From contig JASNGC010000002.1 in the NCBI GenBank assembly GCA_038659295.1, positions 620,001 through 684,000 on the forward strand: a stretch of DNA of 64,000 nt, in the 5' to 3' direction. The notes under the pieces are model-generated. The model had not been told where the DNA came from, searched no databases, and was given only the letters and a program-made list of their open reading frames with translations. Shown piece after piece: positions 48,848-57,920 of the stretch (within the stretch, counting starts at the first letter, position 1; the number at the start of each line of letters is the position of its first letter). The stretch comes from Enterocytospora artemiae. Taxonomy: Eukaryota; Microsporidia. The position numbers and the translations under genes were made by a program.

Positions 48848-50122
48848 TTAATCGAAGGATAGCTCTCTAGCATTGATATGGGGACTCTCGTTGGACGTGG
48901 AATGAATTCTTTTGATTCTTGAGTTAAAAGGTGAAATTCCTGTAGCTTTCAAACTTGGTGACGAAGAGTATGGAGTCTCAATATCACGAAGAAGATGTGT
49001 ATAAATAACTCCAGAACGTGTTTTTATAACGCTGGAACGACTATTTTCAATAGAATTGTTGTATTTTGGATCGAAAAATGGTATTGATATCGTATATAAT
49101 GACCGAATAATCATCTTAAACTCGGGTTTAAATATTTTTAATAACTCTAATAAATCACATCGATATCCATCAACACTCAGATCCCATCTGAGATCTCCAA
49201 CAATAAAGACTTCAATAAGTCTACACATTTTTGGTCGAAAATTGTATGAGCTGCAAAGAACACAGAAAAAGAGAACCCCATCACTATAGTTTGAAATATT
49301 TGGAATTTTATCCCTGGTAATTAAAATTAAAGAATACATAAAAACTGTAATGTCAAGATTACTGGAATTAAGAAGTCTTCGAGAAATGGCTCCATTGATT
49401 GCATTGATCTTCACTTCAATAAACTTAGACACTTCTTTGATGTCATTTTCAGTAATGTCCTTGGTCAAGTATGCCACCTCGTAATAATTAAATAGGTTAA
49501 TTAAATAAACCTCAACCAATCGTCTAGCAATATAAATGATGTATTTGTCAGATTTAAACTGCTCTCTAGCATATGTATAAAACACCGATAGCCGATAGAA
49601 TGAAACATTTGGATTATGATCTCCAATAAATACAACGTTGAAAAATATTCTGATTGACTCATCTGGAGAAACTATTGCATACTTATCGAAGGTATTAACA
49701 AAATTTTCATATAAAGATATCTCTTTATCACATTTTTGAGCGAATTTTTCCAAAAATTTTAAAAATTCTACCGATACTATTTCTGTTATATTTTGAATAT
49801 TTTTAGTTGCATCAAGAATCCCTTTTAAACTATATTCCAAATTGGAAAGTAGTTCAATAGTAACAGAACTGAATGCATCCCTTATCGTTCTTTCAAAGAA
49901 GTTCAGTTTCTCAGACATTTCTTCGTTTCTCTTCATAGAATCACTCTCCAGATTTTCATTTTCCAAAACGCTATTACCGTCCATTAACTTATCCTTCATT
50001 TTTTTAATAACCTCTATTAAACAGGTGTATTGTGAAATGTAATCAACTGTATGCTTAGGTCGCAACTCTATAAATCCAGGTTTCCAATCTTGTGGATTAG
50101 TTAGTTTTGAGTTATTATTCAT
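48848..50122 (-). CDS. Hypothetical helical protein
   Basis: The ATG at 50122 was chosen over one at 50140 because the CCCCC run lies between them, eight bases upstream of the chosen ATG. The 424-residue product is largely helical with a Lys/Glu-rich first ~130 residues (some coiled coil), a hydrophobic helical middle (about 150-340) that suggests a HEAT- or MIF4G-like fold, and a basic, serine-rich tail (about 360-424). No signal peptide. An mRNA-export or nucleoporin helical domain was considered, but no motif confirms it. Not recognised. Confidence 0.7.
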   Translation of the reverse strand: MNNNSKLTNPQDWKPGFIELRPKHTVDYISQYTCLIEVIKKMKDKLMDGNSVLENENLESDSMKRNEEMSEKLNFFERTIRDAFSSVTIELLSNLEYSLKGILDATKNIQNITEIVSVEFLKFLEKFAQKCDKEISLYENFVNTFDKYAIVSPDESIRIFFNVVFIGDHNPNVSFYRLSVFYTYAREQFKSDKYIIYIARRLVEVYLINLFNYYEVAYLTKDITENDIKEVSKFIEVKINAINGAISRRLLNSSNLDITVFMYSLILITRDKIPNISNYSDGVLFFCVLCSSYNFRPKMCRLIEVFIVGDLRWDLSVDGYRCDLLELLKIFKPEFKMIIRSLYTISIPFFDPKYNNSIENSRSSVIKTRSGVIYTHLLRDIETPYSSSPSLKATGISPFNSRIKRIHSTSNESPHINARELSFD

Positions 50123-51035
50123 TTTACAAGGGGGCAACATTTTTGATTAGTTTAGAAATGATGACCGGAAAGGGAGAGAAAGGAGATCAAATCAATTTAT
50201 CAAATACACATCTTACTATATCCTTCGAGAGTACATAAGCATCATTACTTTTTTGAAAAAGGAAACCTTTAATTTGATAATTACATATATCCGGCAGTAA
50301 ACAGGAAATAATAGAGAAGTTGATATTTGATATAGCTTTATTAAAATTTTAAACACATTACCTGCCATTGATGGTTATTTTTCACTATCGACTCTAATAT
50401 TATCTGATAACTTATCATACTTGTGTGTACAGGGATAACTAACTATGCATACAAATCATAAAGTTAAAACTCTACAGTTATTAATCTGATGAATTGTTAG
50501 ACACAACAATTTAAATAAAAAAATCTTAATAATAGTCATACATCTTTTAGCAAACTTTATTGCTAATATTGGTGACGACATATTTAAAACAATTTCCTCT
50601 GCCATCAATATTAATACCATTACGTAATTTTAATCAAAATGATCAACTAAATGGTATTGGTCTGAAAATGAAAAGGATTAATAAGTGAAGCCTGTTAGAA
50701 TAAGCTACTCGAAGTATTTAATAAATAGATAGTATGCTTGCTGGAGTTTATAAAATAAATAATTGCTATTTGAAAAACGGACTCTTCAAAATTTAGTTCC
50801 ATTATGAACCATCAGTTTTAAAAATTCATTTAAACAATTTCCTTAAGGAAATAAAGTTGATAGATTGAGAACCACACAAGATTTATAGTATAAAAAAATT
50901 ACAAAGGCATCAATATTAGTTATCGTATAAAAAGATATTATAGGAACAATATTAAATTAACATTCACATATAAATAACTTATATTCTATAGGTGTATTTT
51001 TATTTGAGATTAACCCTAATTTAGCTCTACAATAA
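50123..51035. other. Long AT-rich divergent spacer
   Basis: About 900 bases with no frame or RNA recognised. TTAACCCTAAT at 51011-51021 lies about 15-25 bases before the next ATG and is its likely start motif. Confidence 0.5.
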
Positions 51036-52487
51036 ATGAGAAAACTATATAATTTGATATCTTTTGTAATTCTTGATATAAAAATGGCCCTAACTCTTTT
51101 CTTGTTGATTGGGACTATATTACTAAATACATTTATGACAAAGCGTAATATAAAAATAAGGCAAAACTTTTTTGATTCCATCCAAGTGAATACACTTTCA
51201 GATTTAATTTTTTCAAAAATTTGCTTAGATTTATGCGCATCGGCTATTGCCATTTGGATAAAATTATTTGAATATATTTCATCGAATCAAATATCTAATG
51301 CTGTTCTGGATGATCTATTAAAATCCAACAGAAAGAATAAGATCTCCATTCAGTATTTTAGATTCAATGTAAAAGCTGTCAGAAACTTTTATAAGTGTGC
51401 ACTCTCGACCCCAAAAGATGCTTTAGAAATTATAATAACATTTTGGCAGTTTAGAGTGTTCCCTATATTCTTTATAATAATTCCATTGTATATTATATTG
51501 ATGTATAAGTTTATGGATCAGCGTCGTCAAATTGATAGGCAAAGAAAATTATTTACATCAGAGAAAATCCGATATTTGGAAAAATCATTCGACATGTTTT
51601 ATGTAGTTAAATCATCCAATACAGAGTTGGAAATGCAAAAACTTCTCAAGAAGTTTCTAGTTGCTGATGGAAGGTATTTTCTAATTTCTGAAGTTTATAG
51701 ATTTTTTATGAGAGAAATATTTGTAATCATTCAAACTTTGATAGTTATGGACAAGGTCGTAGGGTCAAATTATCTTGAAGACAAAAGTAAAGAATTTTTC
51801 GATCAGCTAATATTTCTTTCGAAGGCCCTAACAACATTTAGAAATTCATTTGCTATTCTTATGGAGGAGTGGTTTATCATTCCTGAATCCTTTAATTCTG
51901 GCTATCCTATAAATATTCTAAGTCCTAATGTTAGAAATTTGGCTAATCGGGATACCAACGTTGCAGTGGAAAAGTTATTGAACATTGTTAAGGGCAAAAC
52001 TCAATTGTCTAGCTCAGTTATTTTCATCGATCAAAGGGAGGTTTTTGATAGTTTTATACTAAAATTGATGAATATGGGATATCCATCCATAGAGAGCATA
52101 TCTTATATGCCTGATGATCAAATGTTATTTGATGGATCAGTAATATTTAATATGAACTATGGAACTCATAATTGTGAATCACAAACGGTAAGGAGATTTG
52201 AATCTTTAGGACTTTTGAGCCTTCTTTTTAATGTGTTAAAAATCGATAGTATCATTGAATTAAGGCAGCAAAATACAAAGTTTTTAAGTCACGGACAAAG
52301 ACAATTTGTGTGTTTTTGTAGAACAATAAATAAGGTAGTCGATATTTATATCTTCAATAATCCCTTAAACTATATTAGCGAGACATATCATAAGCGTATG
52401 ATTGAAATATTAGATAAATTGCCGACAGCCATAGTTCTTCTAAGTGGATCACCTCAAAAAAAATACTTTAGGCACAAATTTTGTTGA
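51036..52487 (+). CDS. Degenerate ABC half-transporter, Atm1/ABCB7-like
   Basis: The 483-residue protein has an N-terminal membrane region (spans near 14-30 and 135-155 plus weaker ones) followed by a cytosolic part aligned by eye with the Atm1 nucleotide-binding domain. The Q-loop region reads YMPDDQMLFDGSVIFNMNYG, resembling the VPQDTVLFNDTIxxNIxYG of Atm1, and the signature region reads FLSHGQRQFVCFCRTI, in place of LSGGEKQRVAIARTI. But no Walker A (GxxGxGKS/T) is seen, where KGKTQLSSSVIFID stands instead, and the Walker B glutamate is not clear (VDIYIFNNPLNYI). Normal ATP hydrolysis is thus unlikely. Atm1 exports a sulfur compound from mitochondria and mitosomes. This could be a decayed paralog, or a partner of an active half-transporter elsewhere. 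Confidence 0.6.
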   Translation: MRKLYNLISFVILDIKMALTLFLLIGTILLNTFMTKRNIKIRQNFFDSIQVNTLSDLIFSKICLDLCASAIAIWIKLFEYISSNQISNAVLDDLLKSNRKNKISIQYFRFNVKAVRNFYKCALSTPKDALEIIITFWQFRVFPIFFIIIPLYIILMYKFMDQRRQIDRQRKLFTSEKIRYLEKSFDMFYVVKSSNTELEMQKLLKKFLVADGRYFLISEVYRFFMREIFVIIQTLIVMDKVVGSNYLEDKSKEFFDQLIFLSKALTTFRNSFAILMEEWFIIPESFNSGYPINILSPNVRNLANRDTNVAVEKLLNIVKGKTQLSSSVIFIDQREVFDSFILKLMNMGYPSIESISYMPDDQMLFDGSVIFNMNYGTHNCESQTVRRFESLGLLSLLFNVLKIDSIIELRQQNTKFLSHGQRQFVCFCRTINKVVDIYIFNNPLNYISETYHKRMIEILDKLPTAIVLLSGSPQKKYFRHKFC

Positions 52488-52652
52488 GGTTATTACAATA
52501 AATCTGAACATTGAAAAAATCCCATATGCGATGAAATTTTCAATGATTGTAAAAGCCAATAGTAATTTAAGTTGATACAGCAATAATTAGCTAAATTTAA
52601 AATTCTTTATAAATCTCATTTACTATATGTATTGTTTATGTTACTGTAGTGA

Positions 52653-53708
52653 TTAAAACAATACAAAATTAACTTTTGATCTTGCCCTTAATGGCTGTTT
52701 CCAATTGAACAAATGATATATAATTCTGCCAGAGCCCTCGAGAAATCCAAATTTTTCAATCACATCAATTTCATTTCTGGCAATATTCAATATATCAAAC
52801 ATGTCTACCCCTTTCATTTGTGCAAGTGCAAATAGGTCTCTTAAAATTAGCTCAGAGCCCTTCCAATAATACAAATATGCCTTTTTAATTGGTTCCATAC
52901 TTTCCCAGCAGAATGTATCAATGATAAAAAAAGATGCATATTCATTAGTCTCTTTGTTGTATATGGTATAAACTGTATCCTCAACCTCCGTAAGTGTCAT
53001 CTCTAACTCCTCTCTGCTAAAGTCCTCATAAATAGAATAGTTCTTTTGGTCACCTTTGAAAAGGTCGAAAATCCGGTCAAAATCATCTCCCTGTGGTGAT
53101 TTTGTGCTGCTTCTCATCTTATACTCAACACTATTACATGATCTTGGTATATAAATCATTTTCTTTAATTTATCTATATTAATGGGCAAGTGGTAATAAG
53201 TTGCCTCTGTAAATCCAAAACCTCGATTTTCACTATTTGTAAAAATGGCCTTGTAAATTCCTCTGTTAAATGCCAACCTCTTAATTTCACTGATAAGCAT
53301 GGGGGCCAAGGCCATACTTCTGTGTGTTTTTCTCAAGCACAGGAAGTTGATGCTTATTACTAGCTCTTTTTTATCATCTACAACCAATTTATGTTCTTTT
53401 GCAAAAATATATCCTATAATGCTCCCTTCCATAACTAGTCCAAGTGAATATTCCTTGTGATGATTTGGAAGTTCAAATAGACGGCTGAAAATGTTTTTTG
53501 AATAAGACAAACTTAATCCATCATTCACATCTGAAATATAATTGAATTTCAAAAACTCCACAATTTGATCTACATCTTCAATAAATTGCCACTTGAATCC
53601 ACTTGGAATTGGTGTCTGTTCATTATTAATTTTCTTTGGTTCATAAATGATTCCCCTTCCATCTTCGCCTACTCCAACCGGCTGAGTTGGCCAAAAAGTC
53701 TTTGACAT
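52653..53708 (-). CDS. NMT1: Glycylpeptide N-tetradecanoyltransferase (N-myristoyltransferase)
   Basis: Transfers myristate from myristoyl-CoA to N-terminal glycines of proteins. From the ATG at 53708 the product is 351 residues, with the two-GNAT-fold layout. Visible landmarks: SKTFWPTQPV at the N-terminus, FKWQFIE near 40, a myristoyl-CoA-binding INFLCLRKTHRSMALAPMLISEIKR block (about 117-141), FTEATYYHLPIN, and a C-terminal fold with FFIIDTFCWE (about 265). It lacks the long N-terminal ribosome-targeting extension of yeast and human enzymes, and ends on VNFVLF. The start lies three bases after AAGCCCT. Identity is secure. Confidence 0.94.
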   Translation of the reverse strand: MSKTFWPTQPVGVGEDGRGIIYEPKKINNEQTPIPSGFKWQFIEDVDQIVEFLKFNYISDVNDGLSLSYSKNIFSRLFELPNHHKEYSLGLVMEGSIIGYIFAKEHKLVVDDKKELVISINFLCLRKTHRSMALAPMLISEIKRLAFNRGIYKAIFTNSENRGFGFTEATYYHLPINIDKLKKMIYIPRSCNSVEYKMRSSTKSPQGDDFDRIFDLFKGDQKNYSIYEDFSREELEMTLTEVEDTVYTIYNKETNEYASFFIIDTFCWESMEPIKKAYLYYWKGSELILRDLFALAQMKGVDMFDILNIARNEIDVIEKFGFLEGSGRIIYHLFNWKQPLRARSKVNFVLF

Positions 53709-54011
53709 TGAGGGCTTTACAAACAAAAAATCTTCTATGGAATTATCTTAAGTTAAGGTGATTAGCTCAACGATTCTAGACAAACAATTTTCCAAATTGG
53801 TGTTATTATCAATATATAAGTTTATTACCAGGCAACTTTCATAGAAGTATATTCTAGAACGATTAATGTATAAGTATAAAAGTAACTTTCCTAAAAATTC
53901 AAAAGATTACATTGATTATATCCGATGTATCACTGGCATACATGGTTTATAGTTATAGAAAACAACAATTTATCTACTAGCAGGTATTAAGCATCATTTG
54001 AACGAATTTAA

Positions 54012-55361
54012 TTACAAATATTTTCTGAATAAGAAATACTCATAAGTCGGCTTAGACGGAATTTTATCAATGTCATTGATCCTGAGGTCATACATTTTTT
54101 TGTTTCTGATATCAAAGTCTTTAAAATCCAGATCATAGGACACCTCTAACTTTTTAATCAATCCATTATATGGCTCAATATATCTAATACACCGTGATTG
54201 TAGTAATCTCTGAATAAGTGCATTCACCCTAAGAGAGGATTGTCTGGTATTCAGAAACAGCTTTTCAACTATCACTACGATTTTAGCAAAATCTTCAGTT
54301 TCTACAAAATAGTTCATAGGATGAGTTAGCTCAAACAGAACTAAAAACACCTTTTTCATATCTAACCCATTATCACCGAAAATGTACAAAATTGTATTGA
54401 TACATTCTATCTTGGCCTTTACAGAATAATTGCTATCTTCTTGCCACAAGAGATTATCGTTTAGTAATGTGTAAAGGCCTTCATGAAACTCTTTACGAAT
54501 TATTCTAAAGTATTTTCGAATTCCCAGAAATACTTCAAAAAGACAGTCTCTTCTCCTTTCTTTCAAAATTGTAAAATATAGTCTTTGAAGAGAATTTACT
54601 GTCTTGATATAGTTCTTCTCATCTAATATGTCAATTTCCGTCTTTTCATCATCCCTGACATCATTCTGCAACTTAACCCGCTTCTTATCCTCCTTTTTTA
54701 CTGTGCCATTAAACTTTTGTTTTCTATAAAACTCCTTATCCTGTTTGTCAGTTCCAACAGTATTCTTTTTACTGGGCTTCTTTTCATATTTCTCCTCTTT
54801 GTCAATCCGTCTTTGAACACACTTTTCCAAATATTGGCAATTCTTAAGAGCTTCAATAATTTTGTTTCCGAATTTATAATCTAGGCATTGATTGATTATC
54901 AAAAATACTGTTTCACCTGTTTGGTCGTTTTCAATTCGATCGATTAAACTTTCTAGGCAAAACTCCGCACAATTTTTTTTTGTTGTTCCAATAAGCACTT
55001 TACTTACCAATCTGTCTACAAAATTAAAGTGATCAAGTGTCTTTAATAAAATCGAAGCACATTTGAAGCTTTCCTCAATACGGCTGTTACATATTTGCTT
55101 TATATATAAATTGTATTGCTTTAATAATTCTCTATCAAAATCTGATATTTTCAAATCCGCAGTTCTGTGCTTTATCTTCTCAGTACCCATTCGAATTTTG
55201 TAAAGTGGTGTTATGGATTTAAACACTTTTACCAAAGCCAAAAAGACAACCTCGGTATTTTTGGTTTGTTTCAAAAGCTCTGTAACTTTCGAGATTTTAT
55301 TTTCCGGATCATTTATTATTTCTGTACATGTAGAAGCAACATACTCTAAAAAATCAGTCAT
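54012..55361 (-). CDS. NOC3: Nucleolar complex protein NOC3
   Basis: Pre-60S assembly factor acting with NOC2, with an additional replication-initiation role in yeast. The 449-residue product is short for the family (yeast 663). The key stretch SITPLYKIRMGTEKIKHRTADLKISDFDRELLKQYNLYIKQI near the N-terminus (about 48-90) fits the NOC3 consensus 'DIIPGYRIR ... VSKEVKKLRxFEQxLLxxYKxYL'. A Lys/Glu-rich linker at about 183-245 and a helical CBF/Mak21-type C-terminal domain (about 255-449) follow. ACCGTTCT precedes the ATG, so the start is a bit less strongly supported than most. It is divergent to NOB1, another ribosome-assembly gene. Confidence 0.82.
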   Translation of the reverse strand: MTDFLEYVASTCTEIINDPENKISKVTELLKQTKNTEVVFLALVKVFKSITPLYKIRMGTEKIKHRTADLKISDFDRELLKQYNLYIKQICNSRIEESFKCASILLKTLDHFNFVDRLVSKVLIGTTKKNCAEFCLESLIDRIENDQTGETVFLIINQCLDYKFGNKIIEALKNCQYLEKCVQRRIDKEEKYEKKPSKKNTVGTDKQDKEFYRKQKFNGTVKKEDKKRVKLQNDVRDDEKTEIDILDEKNYIKTVNSLQRLYFTILKERRRDCLFEVFLGIRKYFRIIRKEFHEGLYTLLNDNLLWQEDSNYSVKAKIECINTILYIFGDNGLDMKKVFLVLFELTHPMNYFVETEDFAKIVVIVEKLFLNTRQSSLRVNALIQRLLQSRCIRYIEPYNGLIKKLEVSYDLDFKDFDIRNKKMYDLRINDIDKIPSKPTYEYFLFRKYL

Positions 55362-55787
55362 AGAACGGTAAACAAAAATATAAAATTATTTTTGAACAAA
55401 ATCACATCTATTTAGTGGCTAATATCTGTTGTTAAATAGTTGAGTTCATAACAGATTATATCCTTTATTTAATTTAATTCAAATCATGAATTGTATAGAT
55501 AGAAAATTGATTTTTTAATACAATTACTAATGTCTTTAAATTTTAGCATCTAAAGGTAGATTTTTTCCATATACAACAATATCACCTAATCAAGGTTCAG
55601 TATTTGTGGGTACTATCCAATCTTTATAGTAAGATTGCTTTTATCTAAAAAATAGGATAGATAAGTCACCCAAAAAGTGAAATTTGCCATGAATACATAC
55701 ATTTGAAAGTGACATGGTTTAATGCATTCCAACAACAATTACTCCGTTTCCAAAATTTAATATTTTCTTCGCAATTTTTTATCCTCA
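55362..55787. other. AT-rich divergent spacer
   Basis: Shared 5' region of NOC3 (minus) and NOB1 (plus). TATCCTCA at 55780-55787 abuts the NOB1 start. Nothing else recognised. Confidence 0.5.
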
Positions 55788-56474
55788 ATGAAGGCAGTTT
55801 TTGATGCTAACTTCTTTATAAATAAAGAACTCCCAAGAGCTGATATCTCTCACGGTTTTATCCCAAGCTCCGTAGAAGAAGAAATACGCGACAAATCATC
55901 CAGAGAATTTTACGAATTTTATAATTTCAATATAGAAGTTAGAGATCCACAGCAAAAATTTGTCAATGAAGTTCAAAATTTTATCAAAGATAAACATCTT
56001 GGACTCAGTAATCAAGACATTGATGTTGTAGCACTTATGTTGGAGTTTTTCGATGAGGGAGTTGACTCATGGATTGGTCCTGATAACATATCATCATTTG
56101 AAGAAACCATCTGTCTGACTAAGGACAACGGGATTAGGAATGCTCTGTCACAGATGGGACTTCTTGAAGATAATAGGTTCATTAGTAAAAAATTTATACT
56201 TCGTTGCTATTGTTGTTTTAAAACATATGGTTCTCATGTAGATTTTTGTCGTGATTGTGGATATAATACTATCACAAAAGTTTCAATAATCGAGGAGAGT
56301 GGTCAAGAGATATTGTGCTTGAAAAAAAATTACAATCCGAAACCTAGGATATTAAAGGATTTTCATGGGAACACTATTTTAACTGAGGACTCTAAAATGT
56401 ATTTGGATTACCAAATAGAACAAAGACGGAGAGAACGGATGGACGCTCGAATTAGAAAACTGAACAAGATGTAA
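55788..56474 (+). CDS. NOB1: 20S pre-rRNA endonuclease NOB1
   Basis: Endonuclease that makes the 3' end of 18S rRNA in late 40S maturation. The 228-residue product (human 412, yeast 459) keeps both essential parts: a PIN domain (about 1-135) with VFDANFFI, SSVEEEIRD, and NQDIDVVAL holding the acidic catalytic residues, then a zinc ribbon (about 137-165) with CYCC ... CRDCG, and a short basic C-terminal tail (RRRERMDARIRKLNKM). The long inserts of other eukaryotes are missing, in line with genome reduction. The ATG directly follows TATCCTCA. Identity is secure. Confidence 0.95.
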   Translation: MKAVFDANFFINKELPRADISHGFIPSSVEEEIRDKSSREFYEFYNFNIEVRDPQQKFVNEVQNFIKDKHLGLSNQDIDVVALMLEFFDEGVDSWIGPDNISSFEETICLTKDNGIRNALSQMGLLEDNRFISKKFILRCYCCFKTYGSHVDFCRDCGYNTITKVSIIEESGQEILCLKKNYNPKPRILKDFHGNTILTEDSKMYLDYQIEQRRRERMDARIRKLNKM

Positions 56475-56593
56475 TAGAGACGACTATATATTTGCCATGG
56501 TTAAAATTTGCATTCCAATAAATTTTCATTGAATTGGCCTGCTTAAAAATATTATCATCTTTAAAAAACAAAGCTTGTTTTTAATCCTCAAGT

Positions 56594-56827
56594 ATGCATA
56601 TAAAGTTGAAGGGAATTTCAGGAAAAGACAAAGATCTGGAGGTTGATGGAACTTACACACTCAATGAACTTAAGGAAATAATTCAAGAGTACGAACTGAT
56701 TCCTCCACAACAACAACGACTTATCTGCAATGGTAAAATACTAGTTCAGGGCGACAAAACTTTACTTGAATACAAGATTTCATCAAATAACGTCATACAC
56801 GTGGTTTTAGCAATGAGAGGAGGTTGA
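56594..56827 (+). CDS. RUB1: NEDD8/Rub1-like ubiquitin-family protein
   Basis: The 77-residue product is a single ubiquitin-fold unit. It ends exactly with the VVLAMRGG tail, so no precursor processing is needed. Features: MHIKLKGISGK at the start, then IQEYELIPPQQQRLICNGK (NEDD8 and ubiquitin share IPPxQQRLIxxGK) and VIHVVLAMRGG, in which Ala72 (not Arg as in ubiquitin) is the hallmark of NEDD8. It is attached to cullins by a dedicated E1-E2 cascade. The start follows TAATCCTCAAGT. Alternative: a diverged ubiquitin; but the ALRGG-like end and low similarity elsewhere favour Rub1. Confidence 0.85.
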   Translation: MHIKLKGISGKDKDLEVDGTYTLNELKEIIQEYELIPPQQQRLICNGKILVQGDKTLLEYKISSNNVIHVVLAMRGG

Positions 56828-56949
56828 ATAAATGCATAGAACTGGAGCTTAAAATGCTGTAGGACTAATAACATATTATATTTTTACTCTCACTAAATAA
56901 ATATTTTGAACGAAAAGAAACTTCATGCATGTTTCAAAGCAGAAATAAT

Positions 56950-57108
56950 TTAATAAATTTTTAGCTTCACCGTTCTCCAGTTTCTTCTTGCCTTATTGTA
57001 ATCCTGCCTATTCTCTGGTAATCTCCTCTTCCAAGCTGGAATCGTTCCATTTGATCTAAACGCTTTGGTCAATCTCCTCTTTACTAATGACGACTTTCTT
57101 GAACCCAT
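56950..57108 (-). CDS. RPL39: 60S ribosomal protein eL39
   Basis: The 52-residue product has the full family pattern: MGSRKSSLVKRRLTKAFRSN, then IPAWKRRLPENRQDYNKARRNWRTVKLKIY. It lines the ribosomal exit tunnel. The start was placed at the ATG at 57108 because TTACCCCAA directly precedes it; the upstream frame is not part of the family. No intron is visible. Identity is secure. Confidence 0.96.
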   Translation of the reverse strand: MGSRKSSLVKRRLTKAFRSNGTIPAWKRRLPENRQDYNKARRNWRTVKLKIY

Positions 57109-57734
57109 TTGGGGTAAAAATTTAAAAAATATTTTAACAAATTTTGAAAATTGTTTATTACTCATGGACGTATAGTTTCATGGTTTGAATACTCATACCT
57201 CAAGGCAATTCACAGGTAAGTCTTGATATATGCTGGAGAAGCAGTAGTTATACTATGTAGCATTTGTTTATTCTTTTTTATTTAATAAGAATACTAAAGC
57301 TTCAATCAGATAGAATTAACTTTATTGTTAAATATCAACGTAGAATATATAAAATGTTTGAGGTTATTTTTTAAAATAGCCATAAAACTAACTAACAGTC
57401 ACAGGAACTATTTAGCATAAAATTCTTATATTACTAAAAATTTTATTATATATAAGGTTTTGACCAGTATTCAACCGAATATGAGTTATTCTAGTAGTTC
57501 AGCTACAGTATAAGAAGCACAAATCATTACGTCTATGATAAGATAAGTATACTATACACTATTACAATCTTCAAACCTGAAAAATTCTGATTTATAAGAA
57601 ATTAAGATTAAGTATAGCTATTTTACATAAATGAAAAGAGTAACACGTCTTTCATTTTTAAATTGCAAATAGCCAACCACTCATATTCATTGAAAACTAT
57701 TTAAATTAAAAATTAGTAATTATTTATTAAATTC
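57109..57734. other. AT-rich spacer before the accessory block
   Basis: No gene or RNA recognised. Gene density and codon texture change from here on to the right end of the window. Confidence 0.5.
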
Positions 57735-57920
57735 TTAAATTTCCTCTTCGTGACATACTACTCTTTTAATTGTAACATTACGCCCTGGATATTGTTGTTT
57801 AGTCGGTTCATATCCAACATTAACGAGTGAATTTAATATACAAAGGCATGGGATGTATGTAACCAACACAACAGACAAGTTTTTCAAGAAGATTGCAAAT
57901 GGATCATTACTTGGTGTTAA
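57735..57920 (-). CDS. -1-frame C-terminal extension of the cysteine-module protein (candidate)
   Basis: Starting at the T5 run that ends the cysteine-module frame (minus CCTTTTTAA), the -1 frame stays open for 61 codons. It contains a hydrophobic span (DPFAIFLKNLSVVLVTYIPC) and a polar tail ending at TAA (57735-57737). Slippage of Phe-tRNA from TTT to TTT at the run would join the two frames; an insertion or assembly error of one T would do the same. Without it, the extension has no start codon near its left end. Confidence 0.45.
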   Translation of the reverse strand, partial: LTPSNDPFAIFLKNLSVVLVTYIPCLCILNSLVNVGYEPTKQQYPGRNVTIKRVVCHEEEI

